Part shown: positions 16,934-24,400 of the stretch, piece by piece | Position numbering within the stretch: position 1 is the stretch's first letter | How the letters are laid out: the number at the start of each line of letters is the position of its first letter | Assembly (NCBI GenBank): GCA_903851445.1 | Contig: CAINOH010000020.1 | Location: forward strand, 1-56,570 | Origin: an uncultured Microcaldota archaeon | GTDB taxonomy: Archaea > Micrarchaeota > Micrarchaeia > Norongarragalinales > CAINOH01 | Length of the DNA stretch: 56,570 bases | Reading direction: 5' to 3' | The notes under the pieces: model-generated | The model's database searches: none | Told to the model about the DNA's origin: nothing | Seen by the model: the letters and a program-made list of their open reading frames with translations, nothing else | Translations under genes and position numbers: made by a program

Positions 16934-17269
16934 ATGGAATTTTTCAAGAGACCTACGAGAACCGCGGAGAAACAAACGGACACAGCACAGGCGATCCAGA
17001 AGCACTTCAAAGGACTCGGGTTTAAACCGCCCTTTGACAGGGATTCGAACGCAAACACGCTTTTCACGCCGGTCAGATGCCTGAACGGAGACCGCCTGGC
17101 ATACGTCACCCATGACATAGTCATCCGCAATCCGGGCAACTGGGGGAATAATTTGCAACATTTGGAAAAAGAACTCAGGGAATTGACAAAAAACAGCAAG
17201 ATTACTGTCGCCAAACTGGAAGACGGCGCAAAAGAAACTAGGTACGTGATCAAGCACCCCGACGACTAG
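16934..17269 (+). CDS. Hypothetical protein (111 aa)
   Basis: I do not recognise this protein. It is 111 residues, basic at the N-terminus, with one cysteine and no membrane segment. GGTTTTAAAAC at about 16901-16911 lies 25 nt before the ATG, fitting a leaderless gene on the + strand. An open frame on the opposite strand covers the same bases but has no promoter or SD. It is divergent from hisS. Confidence 0.6.
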   Translation: MEFFKRPTRTAEKQTDTAQAIQKHFKGLGFKPPFDRDSNANTLFTPVRCLNGDRLAYVTHDIVIRNPGNWGNNLQHLEKELRELTKNSKITVAKLEDGAKETRYVIKHPDD

Positions 17270-17311
17270 GCTGCCCGCATCGGGTGCGCTGATTTTTCGC
17301 TCGTAAAAACC

Positions 17312-17344
17312 CTTAAAAATACCAGTATGCACTAACTACTTTCC
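17312..17344 (+). promoter_or_regulatory. Promoter upstream of rpl30e / structured RNA
   Basis: CTTAAAAATA (17312-17321) is a TATA box; AACTACTTTCC (17334-17344) lies at the expected start, 25 nt downstream. The nonamer TTCCTCTTA that follows is shared with the rpl15e promoter. Confidence 0.55.
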
Positions 17345-17449
17345 TCTTAGTTCCCGCAAAACGGGGTTTCGGAGAGTAAGCTTCGGCTTGAGATCCGCTT
17401 AGGAAACAAGGCACGACGCAGTACGGCTTAGTCGTATTCGCCCGCTTTT
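17345..17449 (+). ncRNA. Candidate structured RNA or rpl30e leader
   Basis: Three consecutive hairpins can form: CCCG/CGGG (17353-17365), a stem CGGA/TCCG with an inner AAGC/GCTT stem capped by a TTCG tetraloop (17370-17397), and ACGAC/GTCGT (17413-17435). The second has a symmetric internal loop, GAGT opposite GAGA, able to form tandem G-A pairs. The segment ends in CCCGCTTTTT (17441-17450), a plausible terminator. It could be an independent small RNA or a regulatory leader for rpl30e, whose protein family binds G-A rich kinked RNA. No known family was recognised. Confidence 0.4.
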
Positions 17450-17506
17450 TCCATTGCAGTTCTCAAACCGGACAGTCATGTTTTTACGCAAAAAAGTGAT
17501 TTGAAT

Positions 17507-17809
17507 ATGGATTTGGGCACTTCGATTCGCATGGCAGTCGACACTGGTAAGATAGTGTTCGGCTCGGACAAGACGCGCAAGCTCTCCCTGTCGGGAAAGC
17601 CCAAGCTGGTGGTTGTATCATCCAACTGCCCGGCTGAGGCGCGCCAGGACATAGAGCACTTCTGCAGGCTCGCCAAGATTACGGTCTTCACGTTCCCGGG
17701 AACTAGTGTGGAGCTTGGCACGACGTGCGGCAAGCCGTTCATCATAAGCGCTTTTGCGGTGATGGACTTTGGCAACTCCGACCTTGCGGAACTGGTGAAG
17801 ACCAAGTGA
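17507..17809 (+). CDS. rpl30e: Ribosomal protein L30e
   Basis: A 100-residue L7Ae/L30e/S12e-fold protein of the large subunit that binds kink-turn-like RNA. The segments VIVSSNCP-like (VVVSSNCPAEAR) and TVFTFPGTSVELGTTCGKPF are diagnostic. GTGA lies 7 nt upstream of the ATG. Its stop overlaps the GTG start of nusA. It heads the conserved archaeal string rpl30e-nusA-rps12-rps7-EF2, which in many archaea follows the RNA polymerase genes but here is separated from them by about 5 kb. Confidence 0.95.
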   Translation: MDLGTSIRMAVDTGKIVFGSDKTRKLSLSGKPKLVVVSSNCPAEARQDIEHFCRLAKITVFTFPGTSVELGTTCGKPFIISAFAVMDFGNSDLAELVKTK

Positions 17810-18225
17810 GTGAAAGGAAGCTCTCGCAGGAGGACATACAGCTACTCAACTTCGTCGAGAAGGCAACAGGCGCAGCCGCAATAGACGTCATTTCGGAAGG
17901 CAACGCGATTGTCTTCGTGGTGGCGAAGGGCCAGTTCGGAAGGGCAATCGGAAAGGCTGGCGCAAACATCCAAAAATTGCGCAGGATGATGCCCGGAAAG
18001 GAAGTCGAAATAGTGGAAGAGGCGTCCGACGTAAAGGAGCTTTTGACCCACGCACTTTCGCCTGCGATGCTGAAGGGAATCGAGCAGAACGAGAAAGGCG
18101 AAGTGCTCGTCTCGGTCGACCCAAAGTCAAAGGGATTGGCAATAGGAAAGGGCGGGGAGCGCATCAAGCGCGCGCGCCTCCTGGCCAAAAGGCTTTTCGG
18201 CGTTGCCGAAGTAAGGGTATTGTGA
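17806..18225 (+). CDS. nusA: NusA-like KH-domain transcription factor
   Basis: A 139-residue archaeal NusA homologue consisting of two KH domains and lacking the bacterial N-terminal and S1 domains. GxxG loops are visible as IGKAG (first KH) and IGKGG (second KH). The protein binds RNA and is thought to assist transcription elongation or termination. Start is GTG 17806, overlapping the rpl30e stop as GTGA. Length is normal for archaea. Confidence 0.93.
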   Translation: MSERKLSQEDIQLLNFVEKATGAAAIDVISEGNAIVFVVAKGQFGRAIGKAGANIQKLRRMMPGKEVEIVEEASDVKELLTHALSPAMLKGIEQNEKGEVLVSVDPKSKGLAIGKGGERIKRARLLAKRLFGVAEVRVL

Positions 18226-18259
18226 TTATTGGAGCGTATATTTCAAAAGTGGTGTTATA

Positions 18260-18688
18260 ATGGCAAAAGGATTGTTCGCAGGCAGGATTCTTGAACGCAA
18301 CCGCAAGGCTAAGCGCTGGCTCAAGAAGCCCTGGAAACGCAAGGCGCTCGGCCTGAAGGCCAAGTTCGACCCCCTTGAGGGCGCGCCCCAGGCGAAGGGA
18401 ATCGTCATCAAGAAAGTCGGAATCGAGCAGAAGCAACCGCACTCGGGAATCATCAAGGGAGTGGTTGTCCAGCTCATCAAGAACGGCAAGAAGGTCACCG
18501 CCCACGCTCCCCGCGACAAGGCCATCACCAAGATTGACGAGCACGACGAGGTCACGATAGAGGGCCTCGGCGGCTCCCAGCGCGGCCAGATGGGCTCAAT
18601 TCCCGGAGTCCGTTACAAGGTCGTGATGGTGAACGGAGTCTCGCTTGACCAGCTAAGGCGCGGCAAGAAGGAGAAGCCGAAGAGGTAA
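18260..18688 (+). CDS. rps12: Ribosomal protein S12 (uS12)
   Basis: A 142-residue small-subunit protein at the decoding centre. The archaeal/eukaryotic form is shown by the basic N-terminus, the [14 protein letters not shown]-type loop with the conserved Pro near the decoding site, and [14 protein letters not shown] near the C-terminus. GGTG lies 5 nt before the ATG. It is 34 nt after nusA, within the translation-factor operon. Confidence 0.97.
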   Translation: MAKGLFAGRILERNRKAKRWLKKPWKRKALGLKAKFDPLEGAPQAKGIVIKKVGIEQKQPHSGIIKGVVVQLIKNGKKVTAHAPRDKAITKIDEHDEVTIEGLGGSQRGQMGSIPGVRYKVVMVNGVSLDQLRRGKKEKPKR

Positions 18689-18732
18689 ATCCTCCCATTC
18701 ATTTTATTTTTACTATTCGGGTGTTTGAAATT

Positions 18733-19383
18733 ATGGCAAAGAACGCTGAAGAAAATGAAAGTGCCGAGCCAGCTGCAAAGCCGGCATACAAGGCATTCGG
18801 CAAGTACGATTACGCAGTCGAGGTGCGAGACATCTCGCTTGCGCCCTACATCTGCCTGCGCGACATTGAGTTGCCGCACTCGTTTGCAAGGCACGGCAAC
18901 AAGCAGTTCGCAAAGTCAAAGGTGAACATTGTCGAGCGCCTGGCAAACAAGCTGATGAGGGGAGGGACCGGCGAGAAGCTCTCCGGCCGCGTCATCCGCA
19001 CCCACGGTCGCTTGCAGGGAAAGAAGAGCAAGGCGCTCAGGATCGTCGAATCCGCCTTTGACGAGGTGGAGAGGAGGACCAAGCAGAACCCGCTTCAGGT
19101 GCTTGTCCGTGCAATCGAGAACTCCGCGCCCCGCGAGGACATCACCCGCGTCCGCTTTGGGGGGATATCCTACCAGGTCGCAGTTGACGTCGCGCCGCAG
19201 CGCAGGCTTGACCTTGCGCTACGCAACCTCTCGCTTGCAGCGATTATGGGAGCATTCGACAAGAAGGCCACGCTTGCGGACGTGCTTGCGAACGAGCTCG
19301 TGCTCGCAGGAGCGAACGACCTGAACAGCTACTCGGTGAAGAGGAAGAACGACACCGAGCGCATGGCAAAGTCGGCAAGATAA
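18733..19383 (+). CDS. rps7: Ribosomal protein S7 (uS7)
   Basis: A 216-residue small-subunit head protein that nucleates 3'-domain assembly of 16S rRNA. The NPLQVLVRAIENSAPREDITRV-type core (split here: NPLQVLVRAIENSAPRED, then ITRVRFGG) and VDVAPQRRLDLALRN are diagnostic. The N-terminus has an Ala/Glu-rich extension typical of archaea. ATG 18733 is used; a GTG at 18721 is in frame. Confidence 0.96.
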   Translation: MAKNAEENESAEPAAKPAYKAFGKYDYAVEVRDISLAPYICLRDIELPHSFARHGNKQFAKSKVNIVERLANKLMRGGTGEKLSGRVIRTHGRLQGKKSKALRIVESAFDEVERRTKQNPLQVLVRAIENSAPREDITRVRFGGISYQVAVDVAPQRRLDLALRNLSLAAIMGAFDKKATLADVLANELVLAGANDLNSYSVKRKNDTERMAKSAR

Positions 19384-19450
19384 GTTTTCTTTTCATTTTT
19401 TTTTCAAGAAGGTGGCCGCAAGGCTCACTTAGTATTTCATGGTGATTTGA

Positions 19451-21637
19451 ATGGCAAGAAAGGAAGCAGTTGTCGAGAAAGTAAGCGCACTGATGAGAAA
19501 CCGCGACAACATCCGCAACATGGGAATCGTTGCACACGTTGACCACGGAAAAACCACCCTTTCAGACACCCTGGTTGCCCGTGCGGGACTCATATCGCAG
19601 GAGCTTGCGGGAGAGCAGCGCGTCCTAGACTACGACATCCAGGAGCAGACCCGCGGCATCACCATCAAGGCAGCCAACATCTCAATCGCATTCACCTATG
19701 AAAAGGAAGACTACCTGATCAACCTCATCGACACTCCGGGGCACGTCGACTTCGGCGGACACGTCACGCGCGCAATGAGGGCTGTTGACGGCGTAATCCT
19801 CGTCATCGACTGCGTCGAAGGCATCATGCCCCAGACCGAAACCAACCTGCGGCAGGCGCTCAAGGAGCGCGTCAAGCCAGTGCTTTTCATCAACAAGATT
19901 GACCGCTACATCAACGAGCTCAAGCTCCCGAAGGAAAAGATGAAGGAGCGCTTCCTCAAGATTATCATGGCAGTAAACAAGCTCATCGAGACCTACGGCC
20001 CTGAGGAGTTCAAGAAGGAATGGCAAGTTGACGTGGTGAAGGGAAGCGTAGCTTTCGGAACCGCATTCAACAAGTGGGCCATTTCAGGACCCATCATGAA
20101 GCGCAACAACATCAGCTTCGACACGATGTATGATTGCTGCGTAAAAGGCGACCACGCCCAGCTGCAGAAGATTGCGCCGCTTGGCGACGTCATCCTGGAG
20201 ATGGTGGTAAAGAACCTGCCCTCGCCGATAGTGTCGCAGAAGTACCGCATCCCGGTAATCTGGCACGGCGACCAAAACACCGAGCAGGGCAAGGCAATGA
20301 TGACCTGCGACCCGAAGGGCAAGGCTTGCTTCATGGTAACCGCAATCCAGATGGACCCACACGCAGGAGAGGTCGCAATAGGAAGGCTATACTCTGGAAG
20401 AATCACCAAGGGAACCGAGCTGTTCCTTGCATCCAAGTTCACCACTGAAAAAGTCCAGCAGGTCGCGGTTTACATGGGCCCTGACCGCATCATCGTAGAT
20501 GACGCTGTTGCAGGAAACATCGTCGCGCTCGTCGGGCTTAAGGAAGTTTATGCAGGGGAGACCGTCTCCGAAGGCGAGATTGCGCCATTCGAGCAAATCA
20601 AGCACTACAGCGTGCCGGTGGTCACCAAGTCCATCGAGGCAAAGGACCCGCGCGACCTAGTCAAGCTCATTGACGCTTTGCGCAAGATTACCAAGGAAGA
20701 CCCGACCATCAAAGTTGAGATTAACCAGCAGACCGGGGAGCACCTCATGTCCGGAATGGGAGAGCTCCACCTTGAGATTATCGAGTACAAGATAAAGAAC
20801 GAGCGCGGGGTTGACATCGTCACCTCGCCGCCAATCGTGCTCTACAAGGAGACAATCACTGCCGAGGGCCCGGAGCTTGAGGGCAAGTCGCCTAACAAGC
20901 ACAACAAGTTCAAGATGTACGTGATGCCCCTTGAGCCTTCGGTAATGAAGGCTATAGACGAGGGCGAAGTCAGCGAGAAGTTCAAGGGCAAGGAAATGAT
21001 TGAGTCGCTGATTAAGGCGGGATTGCCGCGTGACGAGGCCAAGAAGATACTCTGCATCTCAGGCGACAACCTGTTCATTGACGCGACCAAGGGAGTGCAG
21101 GGACTGCTTGACATCAAGGAACTTTTGCTCCAGGCTTTCAGGGAAGCAGTACAGCGCGGCCCCATGGCAAAGGAAGAGGTCACAGGAGTAAAGGTAATCC
21201 TCACTGACGCGACAATCCACGTTGACCCGGCACACCGCGGTCCGGCACAGGTAATACCTGCTATGAAGAGGCCGATTTACGCTGGAATGCTAATGGCAAA
21301 GCCAATCCTGCTTGAGCCCAAGCAGAAGCTCGTAATCAGCGCGCCCAACGACTACCTTTCAAACATCATCACCTTGATTAACGGAAGGCGCGGGCAGGTG
21401 CTCACCATCGAGCAGGAAGGCGAGACTGCAGCGATTGTGGGCAAGGTGCCTGTTGCGGACATGTTCGGCTTCTCGAACGACATCCGCAGCGCAACCCAGG
21501 GCCGCGCGTCGTGGTACTACGACTACGCGGGGTACGAGAAGCTCCCGACTGACTTGCAGGCAAAAATCATCACGTCAATCCGCAAGCGCAAGGGCGAGCC
21601 CGAAATTATGCCAACAGCAAGGGACTTTTTGGACTAA
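19451..21637 (+). CDS. fusA: Translation elongation factor 2
   Basis: A 728-residue GTPase that drives ribosomal translocation. G1 AHVDHGKTT, G3 DTPGHVDF and G4 NKID are all present, followed by domains II-V. The domain IV tip reads HVDPAHRGPAQ and includes the His that is modified to diphthamide in archaea and eukaryotes. GGTGAT with TTGA spacer precedes the ATG, the same SD pattern used at several genes here. It ends the rpl30e-nusA-rps12-rps7 operon and is followed by a terminator. Confidence 0.97.
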   Translation: MARKEAVVEKVSALMRNRDNIRNMGIVAHVDHGKTTLSDTLVARAGLISQELAGEQRVLDYDIQEQTRGITIKAANISIAFTYEKEDYLINLIDTPGHVDFGGHVTRAMRAVDGVILVIDCVEGIMPQTETNLRQALKERVKPVLFINKIDRYINELKLPKEKMKERFLKIIMAVNKLIETYGPEEFKKEWQVDVVKGSVAFGTAFNKWAISGPIMKRNNISFDTMYDCCVKGDHAQLQKIAPLGDVILEMVVKNLPSPIVSQKYRIPVIWHGDQNTEQGKAMMTCDPKGKACFMVTAIQMDPHAGEVAIGRLYSGRITKGTELFLASKFTTEKVQQVAVYMGPDRIIVDDAVAGNIVALVGLKEVYAGETVSEGEIAPFEQIKHYSVPVVTKSIEAKDPRDLVKLIDALRKITKEDPTIKVEINQQTGEHLMSGMGELHLEIIEYKIKNERGVDIVTSPPIVLYKETITAEGPELEGKSPNKHNKFKMYVMPLEPSVMKAIDEGEVSEKFKGKEMIESLIKAGLPRDEAKKILCISGDNLFIDATKGVQGLLDIKELLLQAFREAVQRGPMAKEEVTGVKVILTDATIHVDPAHRGPAQVIPAMKRPIYAGMLMAKPILLEPKQKLVISAPNDYLSNIITLINGRRGQVLTIEQEGETAAIVGKVPVADMFGFSNDIRSATQGRASWYYDYAGYEKLPTDLQAKIITSIRKRKGEPEIMPTARDFLD

Positions 21638-21680
21638 ATCGCCTGAGGGCGATTTTCCAACTCTTTTTCTTTTTTATTTC
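21638..21680 (+). terminator. Terminator after EF-2
   Basis: ATCGCC-TGAG-GGCGAT (21638-21653) followed by TTT and a long T-rich run to 21680. It also overlaps the end of the convergent suhB gene, where the A-rich complement would not terminate. Confidence 0.7.
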
Positions 21681-22615
21681 GTATTGTTAGCAGCCGCTAT
21701 GGTCTGCCTTTTCTCAAACGGGAACTGCCCGTTCGTTGCCACAATCGGCCCTGTTGAGAGCTTCCAGGGAGTCCCGTCCCAGTTGAAAATCTTCCCGCCA
21801 GCCTCCTGCACAAGCAGCGCGCCTGCTGCCACGTCCCATATCTGCAGGTGCTCGTGAGGGTATGCGTGGTGCGTGCCGCGCGCAACGCAGGTAAGGCCTA
21901 TTACCGCGCTGCTTGGCTGGACTATGTCCCGGAACTTGGTCACGTAATTCGAGTAGAACTCACGGATTGACTGCTCGCGCTTTGCCGGGTCGTGGGAAAA
22001 GCCGGTCGAAATCATCATCTTGGAAAATACGGGCTCTTGCGGAGCAACGTGAATCCGGCGTGCCTTTGCAAAAATTTCGGAGACGTTGCGGTGCTCGTGC
22101 AGGTAGCCGCCAATGGGCCAGCGCAAAGGGTGGATGAGAAATTTCAGTCTCTTGACAAACCCGGGTTTTGACAATGTGCGAGAATCTGCAAGGTAGGCGC
22201 CGTTGTCCTTTGACGAGAAGAAAAGCTCGTTCTTTGCCGGAATGTAGATTGCCGAGGCAATAAGCTCGTCGCCCTTTGCAAGTGCGATTGAGATGCCGAA
22301 ATCCGAATACTTGCGCGAAAAGTTTGCAGTGCCGTCTACAGGGTCAATTATCCAGCGCAGGTCCTGCCTTCCGGTCTTTCCGCCCTCCTCGCCTTCAAAA
22401 CCCGCTTCCGGGCAGGCCTTGGAAAGGTACCCACGAATTATCTTCTCCGACTCCTTGTCCGCAATGGTGACTACGCTGTTCTGGTTCTCTTTTGCTATCG
22501 CCTCTACTTCGGATTCGGGAAGGAGATAGTAGTGCATAACTTCCTTTCCTGCAAGAAGGGAGGCCTTTACTGCGTGCCGCATGTATTCCGCTGGCGATTT
22601 CATAAGTTCTGGCAT
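21674..22615 (-). CDS. suhB: Inositol monophosphatase family protein
   Basis: A 313-residue Mg-dependent phosphatase. Motif EGEEGG supplies metal ligands, DPVDGTANF matches the family signature with the two metal-binding Asp residues, and WDVAAGALLVQEAGG near the C-terminus matches the second signature. Archaeal members act on myo-inositol-1-phosphate and often also on fructose-1,6-bisphosphate. An insertion around residues 135-200 makes it longer than the typical 250-270. The upstream GTGATTTGA matches the window's SD pattern. Confidence 0.9.
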   Translation of the reverse strand: MPELMKSPAEYMRHAVKASLLAGKEVMHYYLLPESEVEAIAKENQNSVVTIADKESEKIIRGYLSKACPEAGFEGEEGGKTGRQDLRWIIDPVDGTANFSRKYSDFGISIALAKGDELIASAIYIPAKNELFFSSKDNGAYLADSRTLSKPGFVKRLKFLIHPLRWPIGGYLHEHRNVSEIFAKARRIHVAPQEPVFSKMMISTGFSHDPAKREQSIREFYSNYVTKFRDIVQPSSAVIGLTCVARGTHHAYPHEHLQIWDVAAGALLVQEAGGKIFNWDGTPWKLSTGPIVATNGQFPFEKRQTIAAANNTK

Positions 22616-22803
22616 TCAAATCACGTCGGTAAATTCAATCAAAAAAAATTCTGAATTAGCATAAATTATTCCGCCTGATTAATACCCTTTTGCTGGCAAA
22701 TTTCGCGCTACGAATTTCGAAAAACCACGATAGTTTTTTATATTGATTATCATCAAATAGTTGCTACAGTTTGGGACTCCGAGGGGGGCTTGGAGACACC
22801 GGA

Positions 22804-22829
22804 ATTTCACCATTTTTGAGTGGTGAAAT
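22804..22829. promoter_or_regulatory. Dyad upstream of the nrd promoter
   Basis: ATTTCACCA and TGGTGAAAT form a perfect 9-bp inverted repeat with an 8-nt spacer, ending 20 bp before the nrd TATA box. The position suits a regulator binding upstream of the basal promoter; a hairpin in a transcript from upstream is the alternative. Confidence 0.45.
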
Positions 22830-22847
22830 GGCAAGAACGTCTCAAAA

Positions 22848-22882
22848 CCTTTATAAAGGTAAACTGTTTTTCTAATATTCCC
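22848..22882 (+). promoter_or_regulatory. Putative nrd operon promoter
   Basis: CCTTTATAAAGG (22848-22859) contains a strong TATA box; TAATATTCCC lies at about 22873-22882, the expected start distance. The predicted leader is about 160 nt and contains both NrdR-box-like sites. Confidence 0.5.
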
Positions 22883-22898
22883 AAGTAAATCGGCAACC

Positions 22899-22914
22899 AT
22901 ACAACATATAGTGG
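22899..22914. promoter_or_regulatory. Candidate NrdR box 1
   Basis: ATACAACATATAGTGG matches the bacterial NrdR-box consensus ACACWATATATWGTGT at 13 of 16 positions by my count. It lies upstream of a gene that begins with a full NrdR repressor domain. Confidence 0.5.
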
Positions 22915-22982
22915 TTTGTTTATACTTCCACCACAATAGGTGGGATTTAAGCCGCCTGGCAGGCCGGCAGCAGACCCCGCAA

Positions 22983-22998
22983 AAACCATATGTTGTGC
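22983..22998. promoter_or_regulatory. Candidate NrdR box 2
   Basis: AAACCATATGTTGTGC matches ACACWATATATWGTGT at 12 of 16 positions. It begins 84 bp after box 1, which is eight turns of 10.5 bp, so both would face the same side of the helix. It lies 43 nt before the start codon. Confidence 0.45.
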
Positions 22999-23041
22999 CG
23001 GATTCCTTGGCAGGGCACAACGAGTATGGGGGTTGTTTTTT

Positions 23042-24376
23042 GTGAAATGTCCCAGTTGCAAGAGCGAAGAGACCAAGGTCATAGACAAGCGCTTCACTGA
23101 TAATATCGAGGCCAACAGGAGGCGCCGCGAGTGCCTCTCCTGCGGCGAGCGCTTCACCACTTACGAACGCATAGAGACCACGCTGAAAGTCGTCAAAAAG
23201 GACGGCCGGAAGGAGGACTTCGACGAGTCCAAAATCATGCGCGGAATCGAGAACGCCGCTGTAAAGAGGCTTTCGGAAAAGCAGATTGACACCCTGGTTG
23301 ATGACATCTCAACCGAACTTGCAAAGGAACACCCGAACGGCGAGGTGCCATCGAACGAGATTGGAAACAAGGTGCTTGAAAAGCTCAAGGCTGCTGACGA
23401 AATCACCTATTTGCGCTTTGCGGCTGTTTACAAGGGGCTCAAGAACGCCCAGGCACTGCAAAAGGAGGCGCGGAGCCTTCACGAGTACAAGGGCGGGACG
23501 GTCAAGGCGCTCGTCTCAAAAATCAAGAAGCGCGACGGTCGCGTAGTCTCCTTTGACCGCGACCGCATCGAGAACGCCATCTTCGCAGCAGCCAAGGCAG
23601 CAGGCGCAGGAGACCACGACCTTGCGGAAGAGCTTGCTGACAAGGTGATTGCAAAGCTCAACGCCGAGTACGGCGACGACAAGGTGCCGGACGTGGAAGT
23701 AATCCAGGACCTGGTCGAGAAGGTGCTCATCGAAGCAGGCCAGGCCGAGATTTCCAAAGTATACATACTTTACCGCAACCAACGCGAGAAGGAACGCGAG
23801 CGCAAGCAGATGTTCATGAACATCAACGACGTCATGGACGGGTACCTCTCGCAGAGCGACTGGCGCACCAAGGAAAACAGCAACACAGACTACTCGTTCT
23901 CAGGGCTGATGCTCCACACTGCAGGAACCGTGATTGCAAATTACGTCCTCAACGAGATGTACCCCTACGAAGTTGCCGAGGCGCACAAGAAGGGCTACTA
24001 CCACCTGCATGACCTCTCCTGCGGAGTCGTAGGATATTGCGCGGGATGGTCGCTCAAGAACCTCATTACAATGGGATTCAACGGCGTGCCAAACAAAGTC
24101 GATGCGCTTCCTGCAAAGCACCTGGACGTCCTTGTAAACCAGATGGTGAACTTCATCGGCTGCATGCAGATGGAGTTCGCAGGGGCGCAGGCGTTCTCAA
24201 GTGTTGACACCCTTCTTGCTCCTTTTGTGAAGCAGGACAAGCTTACTTACAAGCAAGTCAAGCAGGCAATGCAGATTTTGGTGTATTCCCTGAACGTGCC
24301 CTCGCGCTGGGGAAGCCAGATGCCATTCTCCAACATCACATTCGACTGGACCGTGCCCGAGGACATGGCGGGCTAG
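23042..24376 (+). CDS. nrdD: NrdR-NrdD fusion, N-terminal part, ending at an in-frame UAG
   Basis: A 444-residue reading frame starting at GTG 23042. Residues 1-147 are a complete NrdR: zinc ribbon Cys3, Cys6, Cys31, Cys34 with the RRRREC stretch, then the ATP-cone. NrdR is normally a separate repressor of ribonucleotide reductase genes. Residues about 152-245 are a second ATP-cone, beginning VSKIKKRDGRVVSF, of the kind that allosterically controls the enzyme. From about 250 the class III (anaerobic) reductase catalytic domain begins, with GYYHLHDLSCG and the FIGCMQMEFAGAQAF stretch. It stops at TAG 24374-24376 in the middle of the catalytic barrel. The same frame continues with eight more codons to ATG 24401. 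So this is either a nonsense mutation, a split enzyme or read-through. Confidence 0.9.
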   Translation: MKCPSCKSEETKVIDKRFTDNIEANRRRRECLSCGERFTTYERIETTLKVVKKDGRKEDFDESKIMRGIENAAVKRLSEKQIDTLVDDISTELAKEHPNGEVPSNEIGNKVLEKLKAADEITYLRFAAVYKGLKNAQALQKEARSLHEYKGGTVKALVSKIKKRDGRVVSFDRDRIENAIFAAAKAAGAGDHDLAEELADKVIAKLNAEYGDDKVPDVEVIQDLVEKVLIEAGQAEISKVYILYRNQREKERERKQMFMNINDVMDGYLSQSDWRTKENSNTDYSFSGLMLHTAGTVIANYVLNEMYPYEVAEAHKKGYYHLHDLSCGVVGYCAGWSLKNLITMGFNGVPNKVDALPAKHLDVLVNQMVNFIGCMQMEFAGAQAFSSVDTLLAPFVKQDKLTYKQVKQAMQILVYSLNVPSRWGSQMPFSNITFDWTVPEDMAG

Positions 24377-24400
24377 GCGGCAATAATCGGCGGCGAGCCA

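Noticed and set aside
16868-17332. 154-residue open frame on the reverse strand
   Set aside because: It overlaps a + strand gene that has a TATA box 25 nt before its ATG. The reverse frame has no start signals.
24374-24376. UAG in nrdD as evidence that the organism reads UAG as pyrrolysine throughout
   Set aside because: Many other genes in the window end at UAG at the expected protein length (rpoH, rpoB', two ftsZ, serA, aRF1), and aRF1 keeps NIKS and YxCxxxF. A general reassignment is not supported; only a site-specific event remains possible.
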